Assembly (NCBI RefSeq): GCF_000176135.1 | Contig: NZ_ACZN01000018.1 | Span: forward strand, 744,001-808,000 | Direction: 5' to 3' | DNA length: 64,000 bases | From: Vibrio coralliilyticus ATCC BAA-450 | GTDB lineage: Bacteria; Pseudomonadota; Gammaproteobacteria; Enterobacterales; Vibrionaceae | Shown here: piece by piece, positions 16,357 through 25,606 of the stretch | How the letters are laid out: each line of letters begins with the position of its first letter | Numbering within the stretch: the first letter of the stretch is position 1 | The notes under the pieces: model-generated | What the model saw: only the letters and a program-made list of their open reading frames with translations | Told to the model about the DNA's origin: nothing | Databases searched by the model: none | Translations under genes and position numbers: made by a program

Positions 16357-16954
16357 TCGGTTCAGTATCAAAGTCATTCGCTCCCCTTTGGCTATTACAG
16401 CCGCCGGATTAGATAAACTCGGTGTGACCGCGAACCAAACGACGGTAAGTGGTTTTCTTCTTGGGTGTCTGGCGTTTCCTGCTCTGTACTTTGAGCAATA
16501 CGAGCTGGCACTTGTGTTCATCGTTATGAACCGAGTATTTGATGGTTTGGATGGCGCGTTAGCTCGGCGTCAGGGCATCACAGATGCAGGTGGATTTCTC
16601 GATATCAGCCTCGACTTCCTGTTTTATTCTCTGATCCCATTTGGCTTTGTGGTTGCTAATCCAGAGCAAAACGCAGTTGCGGGCGCCTTTCTCATTTTCT
16701 CATTCATTGGTACTGGCTGCAGCTTTCTTGCTTTTGCCGTCATGGCAGGGAAACGTGGAATTGAGAATCCTATTTATAAAAACAAATCCCTTTACTATAT
16801 GAGTGGGCTGACTGAGGGCACTGAAACCATAGCGTGTTTCATTGCGTTTTGTCTTTTCCCGCAGCACTTTGCCATCATTGCATACCTGTTTGGCACAGCC
16901 TGCTGGTTCACGACCTTTACTCGCATCTATTCAGGTTTCCACACTCTGAAATAG
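16349..16954 (+). CDS. ynjF: CDP-alcohol phosphatidyltransferase family protein YnjF
   Basis: 201 aa integral membrane protein. The family motif for moving a phosphatidyl group from a CDP-alcohol is complete: FDGLDGALARRQGITDAGG followed by FLDISLD, giving the four metal-binding aspartates. Enzymes of this class join CDP-diacylglycerol to an alcohol; the product here is unknown. It overlaps ynjD by 8 nt, as in E. coli, suggesting that the imported molecule may be its alcohol substrate (inference). Confidence 0.9.
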   Translation: MLDRFSIKVIRSPLAITAAGLDKLGVTANQTTVSGFLLGCLAFPALYFEQYELALVFIVMNRVFDGLDGALARRQGITDAGGFLDISLDFLFYSLIPFGFVVANPEQNAVAGAFLIFSFIGTGCSFLAFAVMAGKRGIENPIYKNKSLYYMSGLTEGTETIACFIAFCLFPQHFAIIAYLFGTACWFTTFTRIYSGFHTLK

Positions 16955-16959
16955 ACATA

Positions 16960-16986
16960 AAAAAGGTCGCTCAATGCGACCTTTTT
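16960..16986. terminator. Bidirectional terminator after ynjF
   Basis: AAAAAGGTCGC (16960–16970) pairs with GCGACCTTTTT (16976–16986), loop TCAAT; A-run before and T-run after. It ends at the stop codon of the small minus-strand gene at 16986. Confidence 0.9.
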
Positions 16987-17135
16987 TAAAAGACAAAATT
17001 GATTATCACTGCGACCAGCAATCCGGAGAAGAAACTCGGAACATGAAACTGACGCTTCGGCATAGATTGATATTCTAGTACTGGCCCTTCTTGAAATGTT
17101 TTCTTTGATAATTCCTTGATGTAATCATTCTGCAT
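16986..17135 (-). CDS. Small membrane protein, 49 aa, unknown
   Basis: From ATG 17135 with GGGAG upstream. The last 15 residues (FFSGLLVAVIINFVF) form one hydrophobic helix with almost nothing after it, so it looks like a tail-anchored small protein; the first 30 residues are hydrophilic. The stop lies at the edge of the shared terminator. No family recognised; could be a chance frame, but the ribosome site and C-terminal helix argue for a gene. Confidence 0.5.
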   Translation of the reverse strand: MQNDYIKELSKKTFQEGPVLEYQSMPKRQFHVPSFFSGLLVAVIINFVF

Positions 17136-17226
17136 GTCCGTTCTCCCAACTGAAGTGATTCTGACTTCAGCATAGAAACTCAAGTTAAGTTGAGGTCAAG
17201 ACGGATTTACAAAGATCTCAATAAAA

Positions 17227-18159
17227 TTAGCGGAACAGCATCACTTTAAGCGCAGCTTCACTATCAACATCAGCAAATTCAGGCGGATTATCTAACCGTT
17301 GCACAAAGCTAAGCTCTGGCGCTTCTTCCTTCATGCTTTCAATTAGGAAATCGCTACTGACCTGAGGAGAGTTCACACAAGCAAGCACTTCGCCCTTATC
17401 AGTGAGTAACTCAGGCAAACGACGCAGAATTCTCTTGTAGTCTTTGGTTAGCGCAAAGCTGCCTTTTTGAAATGAAGGTGGATCGATGACGACTAGATCA
17501 TATGGTCCGGATCTTTTTATTTTTCCCCATGACTTGAATATGTCGTAAGCCAGAAACTTCACTAGATTTAGGTTGTGCTCATTCAACCTATGGTTATCTC
17601 GCCCTTTCGACAATGACGCTCTTGCCATATCTACGTTAACTACTTGATTAGCCCCACCATCGATAGCCGCAACTGAAAATCCACAGGTATAAGCAAATAA
17701 ATTGAGAACATTTTTATGCTTAGCATGCTGCTGAACCCACTCTCGGCCTAGGCGCATATCGAGAAACAAACCAAAGTTCTGGTTGCGACCAATATCGAGT
17801 TGGTACTTCAGCCCTGACTCAACCACAACAGGTTTAGTGTTCAGTTCACCGATAAGCACTTCCGATGGCGCACCTTCGCTGTATCTATGTTGGATAACCA
17901 CACACTTGACACCTTTCTCCTGCCATAGCGCAGTCTTAGACAGCTCATGCAATCCCTGTTTGAGCTGTTCAAGAAACTCATCGTCAACACTCTTGAATAT
18001 ATTGATCAGCAATTGGCATTCGACCCAGTCACAAGTGATCTGCTCTAAACCTTGGTAAACACGGCCTCGACCATGAAATAAACGCCTGACTTCGTTGGAA
18101 GTACTCGATAACTGCTCCGAAATGTGAGCGAAGAATGTAGGAAGTTGTTCAACCTGCAT
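17227..18159 (-). CDS. SAM-dependent methyltransferase, RlmI/RlmK-like
   Basis: 310 aa from ATG 18159, preceded by CAGGA; open frame further upstream overlaps the neighbour. The Rossmann part has motif I LNLFAYTCGFSVAAIDGGA, the acidic residue in VVNVDMARASL, and VVIDPPSFQKGSF, the DPP-F type active site of rRNA base methyltransferases. The N-terminal part resembles the RlmI/RlmK group, without a clear PUA domain. Target base not known. Lies 11 nt after an rRNA- or tRNA-type pseudouridine synthase, so the pair may share an RNA-modification role. Confidence 0.83.
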   Translation of the reverse strand: MQVEQLPTFFAHISEQLSSTSNEVRRLFHGRGRVYQGLEQITCDWVECQLLINIFKSVDDEFLEQLKQGLHELSKTALWQEKGVKCVVIQHRYSEGAPSEVLIGELNTKPVVVESGLKYQLDIGRNQNFGLFLDMRLGREWVQQHAKHKNVLNLFAYTCGFSVAAIDGGANQVVNVDMARASLSKGRDNHRLNEHNLNLVKFLAYDIFKSWGKIKRSGPYDLVVIDPPSFQKGSFALTKDYKRILRRLPELLTDKGEVLACVNSPQVSSDFLIESMKEEAPELSFVQRLDNPPEFADVDSEAALKVMLFR

Positions 18160-18170
18160 ACTGGTTCCTG

Positions 18171-18866
18171 TTATTTTTTGATTTTCGGCCATGAAAGCTC
18201 CCAAGGTTTTAACCAAGCATTAATGCCTTGGCTGACATTTTCCTGCTGCCATTTTTCTCCAAGCAGAGCACTTTCTCTCGGGTCACAGACAAACTGGAAT
18301 GCTTTTCCATAAAACTCAAATTCAAGCGCAAATGCATGGAGGTAACCTCGGTCTGATTTACTGGCGGGGGTATAAATCGCATCACCGACGATAGGTGAGC
18401 CGACCGACTTTAGTGCCACCCTGATTTGATGAGTTTTACCTGTATGGGGCTTGCACAAAAACAAACGCTCACCCGGTTCTGCGCTAGTTGAAAGAAATTG
18501 CGTGATCGCAGGGTTTGAATGAGAGCTGGTCAGTTTCCATGCCGAGCGACGCGAGCGCTCCATATCACCACTGACAAGCCCTTGTTTCTTCTTCGGCTTC
18601 TTACTACCAATCGCCAAATAGAACTTTTCCACACGGCGCTGAGCAAATTGTGTCGACAACTCACTCGCAGCTGCAGCGTTGCGCGCAAGTAAAAGAAGCC
18701 CAGAAGTCATTTTATCCAATCGATGCACAAGATAGAGTTGCTCATCACCAGTAACTAATGCCACTTCATGTAGCAACATGGTTTCGCCATCATCTTTATG
18801 AACTGAAACATTGGGGTGTTTATTAATGACGACAAAGTCTGAATGAGAAAAAACGATATCAAACAT
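18171..18866 (-). CDS. RluA-family pseudouridine synthase
   Basis: 231 aa. Converts uridine to pseudouridine in RNA. Catalytic motif HRLDKMTSGLLLLA with the nucleophilic Asp at about residue 51, and KPHTGKTHQIRVAL near the C-terminal half. Shorter than RluC/RluD and without an S4 domain, like TruC/RluA types; the exact target cannot be told. ATG 18866 has GGAG at a good distance; an in-frame GTG lies four codons upstream. Confidence 0.9.
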   Translation of the reverse strand: MFDIVFSHSDFVVINKHPNVSVHKDDGETMLLHEVALVTGDEQLYLVHRLDKMTSGLLLLARNAAAASELSTQFAQRRVEKFYLAIGSKKPKKKQGLVSGDMERSRRSAWKLTSSHSNPAITQFLSTSAEPGERLFLCKPHTGKTHQIRVALKSVGSPIVGDAIYTPASKSDRGYLHAFALEFEFYGKAFQFVCDPRESALLGEKWQQENVSQGINAWLKPWELSWPKIKK

Positions 18867-18937
18867 AGAGGACTCCACTTTGGACGGATGAGTATACCTG
18901 TTATGCGATCTAATTCCATAAGTAGATAAGCAAATAA

Positions 18938-18966
18938 AAACGGGGAGCCATGTAGGCTCCCCGTTT
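18938..18966. terminator. Bidirectional terminator after the Na+-symporter gene
   Basis: AAACGGGGAGCC (18938–18949) pairs with GGCTCCCCGTTT (18955–18966), loop ATGTA. On the minus strand a U-rich run follows (TTTTTATTTG), ending the symporter transcript. Confidence 0.88.
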
Positions 18967-18988
18967 ACGTTGTTATCTGGATTCAGCG

Positions 18989-20419
18989 TTACAATTTCTT
19001 AGAAAGAACACCTGCAAACGCAATGATTCCGATACCCAGTAGCATGATTTCACCTTTGCCGCTATCGAAGCCGGACTTGATGCCCATGAAAGCAACGATT
19101 GCGATAGCAACAGGGATTACGTATTTCACTAGGTTGTACCATAGGCCAAACAGTGGAAAAGAAACTTCACCGTCGTTAGTGATTTCTTTCTCAAGGTCTG
19201 CACGGCTTAGACGCCAGCCCGCAAAGATACATACCAACATACCGCCAACTGCTAGGAAGATCTTATCAGTCAGTAGGTCGAAGATATCAAATGCACCAGT
19301 ACCAAACAGAGTTGGACCAACGCCACCCAGAGATAGAGAAGCAAACACACACAGTGCTGCCATTACTGAGCTTGCTGCGATTACCGCTGTTGGGCGCTTC
19401 ATACCTTTCTCATCGATTAGGTAAGAAACCACAACTTCAAGCAATGATACCGAAGATGTCAGTGCCGCTACTGTTAGACCAATGAAGAACAGTAGTGCGA
19501 ACAGAAGACCAATAACGCCGCCCATTTCAGCAAATAGCTGAGGCACAACAACAAACACCAGACCAGGACCTGCTGCCGGCTCCATACCGAATGCGAACAT
19601 TGCTGGGAACATTGCCACACCTGCTAGGATAGCAACACCCGTATCCATAGCTGTTACCATACCGGTAGTCTGAACTAGGTTCTCTTTCTTCTTCAGGTAA
19701 GAACCGTACGTCATCATACAACCCATACCAAGACTTAGAGAGAAGAACGCCTGACCTAGCGCCGCTAGCACTACGTTGCTATCCACTTTGGAGAAGTCCG
19801 GCATGAACAGGAACTCTAGACCTGCCATCGCACCTGGAAGCATCAGACCTTTCACTGATACAACGATCAGGATAAGGAATAGCAGTGGCATCAGAATCTT
19901 ACCTGCTTTTTCGATACCGCCAGAAATACCTTTCATCACGATAACGATGTTAAACATCAGGTAAATACCCATCCACATCAGTGGCTGTACTGGGTCAGAG
20001 ATAAAGCCACCAAAACTATCGCCGATAGCTTCTGGCGTGCTGAGTAGACCACCACCCACTTTAAAGATGTATGCCAGTGCCCAACCGCCTACTACTGGGT
20101 AGAAACCCATGATAAGCAAGCCACTCACAACACCGATAACGCCGGTAAATGTCCAACGACGATCAGTAGACTTAAACGCGCCTACTGCAGATAGACCTGT
20201 CTTACGGCCAATAGCGAATTCTGTCAGCATAACGCTAAAGCCGATGAAAATTACAAAAATCAGGTAGATAGCAACGAACGCACCGCCACCGCTCTCACCT
20301 GCTGTGTATGGAAACTTCCATATGTTGCCCAAACCTACAGCAGAACCTGCTGCGGCCATTACGAAGCCTAATTTAGACCCCCACGTATCACGGGGCTGTG
20401 CACTTGTACTAGTAGCCAC
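18989..20419 (-). CDS. Sodium-dependent amino-acid transporter, NSS family
   Basis: 476 aa, about 11–12 membrane helices. Neurotransmitter:sodium symporters import amino acids with Na+. TM1 holds GSAVGLGNIWKFPY, the unwound Na+/substrate site. The start codon is GTG at 20419 with GGAG seven bases upstream. Substrate is not given by the protein, but a TyrR-like box (20481–20498) upstream points to an aromatic amino acid such as tyrosine or tryptophan (inference). Confidence 0.9.
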   Translation of the reverse strand: MATSTSAQPRDTWGSKLGFVMAAAGSAVGLGNIWKFPYTAGESGGGAFVAIYLIFVIFIGFSVMLTEFAIGRKTGLSAVGAFKSTDRRWTFTGVIGVVSGLLIMGFYPVVGGWALAYIFKVGGGLLSTPEAIGDSFGGFISDPVQPLMWMGIYLMFNIVIVMKGISGGIEKAGKILMPLLFLILIVVSVKGLMLPGAMAGLEFLFMPDFSKVDSNVVLAALGQAFFSLSLGMGCMMTYGSYLKKKENLVQTTGMVTAMDTGVAILAGVAMFPAMFAFGMEPAAGPGLVFVVVPQLFAEMGGVIGLLFALLFFIGLTVAALTSSVSLLEVVVSYLIDEKGMKRPTAVIAASSVMAALCVFASLSLGGVGPTLFGTGAFDIFDLLTDKIFLAVGGMLVCIFAGWRLSRADLEKEITNDGEVSFPLFGLWYNLVKYVIPVAIAIVAFMGIKSGFDSGKGEIMLLGIGIIAFAGVLSKKL

Positions 20420-20825
20420 GGTTACTCCATTAAAAAATTTTATCAGTTGTGTTTGCTACGTTAGGCGTCGAAAAGTTGAGTGTATAAAAAAATTTACACT
20501 TATTAGAATTCTAGGTGACCCTAACAATGTGGCAAGTAAACCAGTTTGAGATTAAAATTGGAACCCCAAAAAGTGTAAATTCCCACCACCGCACGGTATA
20601 GCATGCTTAAACGCTGCTTTTTTAATCAAAAACCTCCCCTTTTATCTACATTTTACATTGTCATAACATAATAATTCTATTCCTGACATTTATCTAACCA
20701 CTTGTGTCACATTACTTGTAAGAACATTTGGCAACGAAATGTTTGTTGTCGGCGCTTCCAACTGGATTTAATATCTAGGTTGAACATCAACCTTACTCAA
20801 GCGATTGATTTACGCAGGAAATTGA
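20420..20825. promoter_or_regulatory. Divergent regulatory region, NSS transporter / clsA
   Basis: 406 bp without a gene. Near the transporter it holds the TyrR-like box at 20481–20498 and a further half-site AAGTGTAAATT (20571–20581), which is an exact inverted match of AATTTACACTT (20491–20501). The clsA side has no recognisable element beyond AGGAAA before its ATG. Confidence 0.5.
20481..20498. promoter_or_regulatory. TyrR-like operator
   Basis: TGTATA-N6-TTTACA, one mismatch from the TyrR consensus TGTAAA-N6-TTTACA with exact spacing. It lies 62 bp before the NSS transporter start codon. TyrR controls aromatic amino-acid genes with Tyr, Phe or Trp as effectors. Confidence 0.55.
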
Positions 20826-22280
20826 ATGGAAAAGTTCTATCACTTCCTCACATTGGCGGGCATTGTCTTTTACTGGATCCTCGTAGCAGGGGTGACTTTA
20901 CGCGTCGTTCTGAAACGGAGAGCAGTTAGTGTTTCTCTCGCATGGCTGATGATCATCTATATCATTCCCATTGTTGGGGTCGCTTGCTACTTTTTATTCG
21001 GTGAGTTGAATCTCGGGCGAAAGAGAGCCGAGCGCGCAAAAGAGATGTTTGCGCCTTTTGCCAAATGGTTTTCCAGCCTGAATGAATGTCACGCCCACGA
21101 CACCACAAGCTTTGGCCGTCATATCTATCGTATCGATGAACTCTGCAACAATCGCCTAGGTTTACCTGCCTTAAGTGGTAATACTCTGTCTTTGCAAAGC
21201 TCGCCCAACGAAATACTCCATTCGATCATTGATGATATTGAGAATGCACAAACTAGCGTAAGAATGGTGTTTTACATCTGGCATCCAGGTGGGCTCGCGG
21301 ATGCCGTAGCTTCAGCGCTAATAAGAGCTGCGAAACGAGGCGTAGAAGTGAAATTACTTCTCGACTCAGCGGGTAGCCCGCGCTTCTTCCGCAGTCAGTG
21401 GCTCAAGATGATGCAAGCCGCCGGCGTGGAAGTCGTGCAAGCCTTAGAAGTGAGCCCTTGGCGTATTTTCCTGCGTCGCCTCGATCTTCGCCAGCATCGG
21501 AAAATTATCGTTATAGACGACAAAATTGGCTATACAGGCTCAATGAACCTCGTTGACCCGGCTTTCTTCAAGCAAGAATCAGGTGTTGGGCAATGGATCG
21601 ATATGATGGTCCGCGTGACAGGTCCGACGGTTAACGTTCTTTCTGCTATTCACTGCTGGGATTGGGAGGTGGAAACCGGCTCGCGTTCACTCCCTCAATT
21701 ACCAGAATGCCAGCTCGATCCAAACGAACCTCAACATCCCGTGCAAGTTGTGCCTTCTGGACCGGGGATGCCAGAGCATCTCATTTCTCAGGTACTGACA
21801 CTCGCCATTAATCAGGCCAACCAGTCGGTGAGGATCACCACGCCTTATTTCGTTCCTAGTGCCGATTTACTCGAAACACTGAAAATGACGGCACAAAGGG
21901 GTATTACGGTTGAGCTTATTATCCCGCACAAGAACGACTCGCTCATGGTGCAATGGGCTTCGCGGGCGTTTTACGCTGAGTTGATGGAAGCAGGCGTAGA
22001 AATTTATGAGTTCTATGGTGGCCTGCTGCACACCAAATCTGTTGTTATCGATCAGCAGTTCTGTTTAGTGGGAACGGTTAATATGGACATGCGCAGCCTA
22101 TGGCTCAATTTCGAGCTCACATTGGCGATCGACGACGAAGCTTTCACTAAAGAGATGTACTGGCTTCAGAAGAACTACATGGAAACCTCCCATCAAGTGA
22201 AGTTAGAAGAATGGAAAAAGCGCTCTCTATATTCACGTTTCTTAGAGCGTACTTATTACCTATTTAACCCACTTCTGTAA
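20826..22280 (+). CDS. clsA: Cardiolipin synthase
   Basis: 484 aa (E. coli ClsA 486). Two N-terminal membrane helices (about 5–25 and 37–58), then two phospholipase-D domains, each with an HKD motif: HRKIIVIDDKIGYTGSMN in the first and HTKSVVIDQQFCLVGTVN in the second. Joins two phosphatidylglycerols to cardiolipin at the inner membrane. ATG 20826 follows AGGAAA. Confidence 0.95.
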   Translation: MEKFYHFLTLAGIVFYWILVAGVTLRVVLKRRAVSVSLAWLMIIYIIPIVGVACYFLFGELNLGRKRAERAKEMFAPFAKWFSSLNECHAHDTTSFGRHIYRIDELCNNRLGLPALSGNTLSLQSSPNEILHSIIDDIENAQTSVRMVFYIWHPGGLADAVASALIRAAKRGVEVKLLLDSAGSPRFFRSQWLKMMQAAGVEVVQALEVSPWRIFLRRLDLRQHRKIIVIDDKIGYTGSMNLVDPAFFKQESGVGQWIDMMVRVTGPTVNVLSAIHCWDWEVETGSRSLPQLPECQLDPNEPQHPVQVVPSGPGMPEHLISQVLTLAINQANQSVRITTPYFVPSADLLETLKMTAQRGITVELIIPHKNDSLMVQWASRAFYAELMEAGVEIYEFYGGLLHTKSVVIDQQFCLVGTVNMDMRSLWLNFELTLAIDDEAFTKEMYWLQKNYMETSHQVKLEEWKKRSLYSRFLERTYYLFNPLL

Positions 22281-22314
22281 TCCGTTATTTCTTACTCCTG
22301 ACCCTCTTGCTATT

Positions 22315-22349
22315 AATGCGTTGCCATGTTTTAAATAGGGCAACGCATT
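22315..22349 (+). terminator. Terminator after clsA
   Basis: AATGCGTTGCC (22315–22325) pairs with GGCAACGCATT (22339–22349), followed by TTCAG. Lies 19 nt before the metC start. Confidence 0.65.
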
Positions 22350-22367
22350 TTCAGATAAGGACTTCCA

Positions 22368-23573
22368 ATGTCAGAAGGTAAGCAAACGAAGCTGGTCACC
22401 GCTGGTCGTGATGAAAAATGGACCAATGGTGTCGTTAATCCACCAGTTCAACGAGCTTCTACTGTCGTGTTTAATACGGTTGCCGAAAAACACCATGCAA
22501 CCGTTAACCGCGCAAACAAAACACTCTTTTATGGCCGCCGCGGCACCAACACTCACTTTGCTTTCCAAGATGCAATGGTTGAAGTTGAGGGTGGCGCTGG
22601 TTGCGCTTTGTACCCATGTGGTACTGCAGCTATTTCGAACGCAATTCTCTCTTTTGTTGAGTCGGGTGACCATATCCTTATGGTTGATACCTGCTATGAA
22701 CCAACCCGTGACTTTTGTGACAAGATCATGAAGAAGATGGGAGTGGAAACCACCTATTACGATCCGGTGATTGGAGAAGGTATTCGCGATTTAATTCAGC
22801 CCAATACCAAAGTGCTGTTTCTAGAGTCACCTGGCTCTATCACTATGGAAGTGCAAGATGTTCCAACATTAGCCAAGATTGCTCACGAACATGACATCAT
22901 TGTAATGCTCGACAACACTTGGGCGGCTGGCGTGAACTTTTCGCCTTTTGACCATGGCGTTGATATCTCTATCCAGGCTGCGACCAAGTACATTGTTGGC
23001 CACTCCGATGTCATGTTAGGTACGGCAATCGCCAATGAGAAACATTGGGATCAGCTACGCGAACAAAGCTATCTGATGGGTCAATGTGTTTCACCAGATG
23101 ATGCCTATCTCGGGTTACGTGGTATTCGCACTCTGGATGTCCGACTACGTCAACATGCCGAAAATAGCCTCAAGGTTGCACAGTGGCTGCAAAGCCGACC
23201 TGAAGTCGATCACGTGCGCCACCCAGCTTTAGAAAGCTGTCCTGGTCACGAGTTTTTCCAGCGTGATTTCACTGGCGGTAACGGCCTATTCTCATTCGTA
23301 CTAAAAACAAGCTACCCACGTGCCACTACGGCACTGCTTGATGGCATGAAACATTTCAGCATGGGCTATTCTTGGGGCGGTTTTGAAAGTTTGATTCTGG
23401 CCAACGAGCCAAAAAGCTTCAACAGCTTGAGAACCATCGCCAATCCAAACTTTGATGGCACGTTGATCCGTCTGCATATCGGTTTGGAAAATGTTGAGGA
23501 TCTGATCGCTGACCTTGAGCGAGGTTTTGAACGCTATAACTCACTCATTTTAGAGCAGTCCGCGACGGCTTAA
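22368..23573 (+). CDS. metC: Cystathionine beta-lyase
   Basis: 401 aa. PLP enzyme that splits cystathionine to homocysteine, pyruvate and ammonia in methionine synthesis. Shows the Cys/Met-metabolism PLP pattern: YGRRGTNTHFAFQDAM, VMLDNTWAAGV, and the PLP lysine in QAATKYIVGHSDVMLG. The end GMKHFSMGYSWGGFESLI is typical of MetC. Single gene with ATAAGGA upstream and a terminator behind. Confidence 0.94.
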   Translation: MSEGKQTKLVTAGRDEKWTNGVVNPPVQRASTVVFNTVAEKHHATVNRANKTLFYGRRGTNTHFAFQDAMVEVEGGAGCALYPCGTAAISNAILSFVESGDHILMVDTCYEPTRDFCDKIMKKMGVETTYYDPVIGEGIRDLIQPNTKVLFLESPGSITMEVQDVPTLAKIAHEHDIIVMLDNTWAAGVNFSPFDHGVDISIQAATKYIVGHSDVMLGTAIANEKHWDQLREQSYLMGQCVSPDDAYLGLRGIRTLDVRLRQHAENSLKVAQWLQSRPEVDHVRHPALESCPGHEFFQRDFTGGNGLFSFVLKTSYPRATTALLDGMKHFSMGYSWGGFESLILANEPKSFNSLRTIANPNFDGTLIRLHIGLENVEDLIADLERGFERYNSLILEQSATA

Positions 23574-23590
23574 CGCTAGCCAATTCAATC

Positions 23591-23617
23591 AAGCCCCTGA
23601 CTCAGGGGCTTTATTTT
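23591..23617 (+). terminator. Terminator of metC
   Basis: AAGCCCC (23591–23597) pairs with GGGGCTT (23605–23611), loop TGACTCA, then TATTTTT. Confidence 0.88.
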
Positions 23618-23802
23618 TAACCCAATGATATTATTGAATATTTTATCAATTACTTACTTAATAATGACACGTTAAACAATTGTGTTGTTTTCCATCTCTA
23701 ATTCACAATTCTATTGCTTACTTTTCATTCAAATTTCGTATAGCTCATTTTCTATTCTACTGTTTAGTTACTCATCAGAGGTCATACCAGAAGGAGCTAA
23801 TT

Positions 23803-24738
23803 TTGAAACACAAACTGATACTTGCTGTGCTCTGTATCTTCAGTTTAGGGCTATCGGCAACTACTAGCGCGTCCAATGCTAGTGGCTACACTCAAACTCA
23901 ATACCCCATTGTGCTAGTTCACGGATTATTCGGCTTTGATACATTAGCGGGCGTTGACTATTTCTATGGCATTCCACACGCCCTAACTAAAGACGGTGCA
24001 AGCGTTTACGTTGCTCAAGTCTCTGCGACGAACAGTTCTGAAGTTCGTGGCGAGCAGTTGCTAGAACAAGTGGAAACTTTACTTGCAGCAACAGGCGCAG
24101 CAAAAGTTAACTTAGTCGGACATAGCCATGGTGGCCCTACTGCGCGTTATGTAGCGTCTGTCAGACCGGACCTTGTCGCTTCTGTGACAAGTATCGGTGG
24201 TGTCAATAAAGGCTCTAAAGTGGCTGACCTCGTTCGCGGTACCGTACCAGAAGACTCTGGTTTAGAAGCCTTGGCAGTAAAGCTAGCTCAAGGACTGACG
24301 ACACTGATCAATCTATTGTCTGGTGGTGGTGACCTCGACCAAGATCCTCTTGCCTCTTTGGATGCATTAACCACCGAAGGATCACTTGCCTTTAACCAAC
24401 ATTACCCAGAAGGCATTCCGGCCACAGAGTGTGGCAGCGGTGATTTGCTCGCTGGTAACGGTGTTTATTACTACTCTTGGACAGGTTCATCTACCTTTAC
24501 CAATATCTTTGATCCAACGGATGCCGCAATGACCATTCTTGGCCTAGCATTTAACGAACCGAATGACGGTCTGGTTGGCGCTTGTAGCACGCACCTAGGT
24601 CAAGTTATTCGTGACGACTACAAAATGAATCACTTGGATGAGATCAATGGCTTACTTGGTATCCACCATTTGTTTGAAACCGATCCAGTGACTCTTTATC
24701 GCCAACATGCCAACCGCCTGAAACTGCAAGGTTTGTAG
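23803..24738 (+). CDS. lipA: Secreted triacylglycerol lipase, family I.1
   Basis: 311 aa from a TTG start at 23803, chosen because AAGGAG lies seven bases upstream and it gives a clean signal peptide (MKHKLILAVLCIFSLGLSA); the open frame reaches further up but without a signal sequence. Catalytic set: oxyanion VHGLFGFD, serine in GHSHGG, Asp in NDGLV and His in NHLDEING. Two cysteines (ATECGSGD, GACSTHL) match the family I.1 disulfide. Needs the Lif foldase encoded next, then leaves through type II secretion. Confidence 0.93.
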   Translation: MKHKLILAVLCIFSLGLSATTSASNASGYTQTQYPIVLVHGLFGFDTLAGVDYFYGIPHALTKDGASVYVAQVSATNSSEVRGEQLLEQVETLLAATGAAKVNLVGHSHGGPTARYVASVRPDLVASVTSIGGVNKGSKVADLVRGTVPEDSGLEALAVKLAQGLTTLINLLSGGGDLDQDPLASLDALTTEGSLAFNQHYPEGIPATECGSGDLLAGNGVYYYSWTGSSTFTNIFDPTDAAMTILGLAFNEPNDGLVGACSTHLGQVIRDDYKMNHLDEINGLLGIHHLFETDPVTLYRQHANRLKLQGL

Positions 24739-24748
24739 GAACTATAAG

Positions 24749-25606
24749 ATGAAAAAGACCGCTCTAATAACAACAGTGATGATCGCCTCGATGAGTCTTG
24801 GAGCGGTCTATTTTATCAATCAAGAAGACAGTGAAGAGATTGCAAACCAATCACAATCTCAACGAGATACCCAGATAGATACCTCCTCAAGTCGAGATTT
24901 GTTTGATTACGCGTTAAGCAGCTTAGGTGAACAAGAGTTAGACCAAATTAAAGCTCGGATACAAAGTCTTCCTAAAGACCAACAAGGGCTAGTCGTCGAT
25001 GAAGCACTTTTCGAGACCTATTTACAATACAAAACAGAGCTAGAAACTCTGGAATCTATAACCTCACAACAAATTACCTTGACCGATTTAGAGCAGCTTC
25101 ATCAGCAGATTATGGCGCTGCAAAGCCAGTATTTTACTGACGAACAGATACAGACATTGTTTGGTGAAGAAAATCGACTACGCCAGCTCGCGATCGATAA
25201 ACTCGCGATAGCCAATCAAAACTTGGATGCGGAGTCGCAAGCGCAATGGTTAGAAGAGACCTTAGCCGACCAACCTGACTACATTCAGCAAGCAGAACGC
25301 AATAATCACCTCATTATCGGGCTTAACCAATCGGCTCAGATGGATGAGCAAAACAAACATTTGACACGTGTCGAGTTAGTAGGGGAAGAAGCCGCAGAGA
25401 GGCTTGATAAACTAGACACCAAACGTGAACAATTTAACACTCAGCTCGACAGCTACTTGCAGCAAAGAAGTGTAATCCTGTCTGACAACACCTTGTCGGA
25501 CGATGACAAGCAATCTCAAATCGCATATCTGAGAGAGCAAAGTTTCGATTCTGTGCAATGGCGAAGAATCCAGGCATTAGAACGCATCCATGATCAAAGT
25601 TTATAA
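24749..25606 (+). CDS. lifO: Lipase-specific foldase (Lif chaperone)
   Basis: 285 aa, anchored in the inner membrane by one N-terminal helix (residues about 5–22) with the rest in the periplasm. It folds the lipase before secretion. The Lif motif RxxFDYxLS is seen as RDLFDYALSS near residue 50, and EEAAERLDKLD near the C-terminal domain. Mostly helical and rich in Gln and Glu. Starts 10 nt after lipA, so lipase and foldase are made together. Confidence 0.93.
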   Translation: MKKTALITTVMIASMSLGAVYFINQEDSEEIANQSQSQRDTQIDTSSSRDLFDYALSSLGEQELDQIKARIQSLPKDQQGLVVDEALFETYLQYKTELETLESITSQQITLTDLEQLHQQIMALQSQYFTDEQIQTLFGEENRLRQLAIDKLAIANQNLDAESQAQWLEETLADQPDYIQQAERNNHLIIGLNQSAQMDEQNKHLTRVELVGEEAAERLDKLDTKREQFNTQLDSYLQQRSVILSDNTLSDDDKQSQIAYLREQSFDSVQWRRIQALERIHDQSL

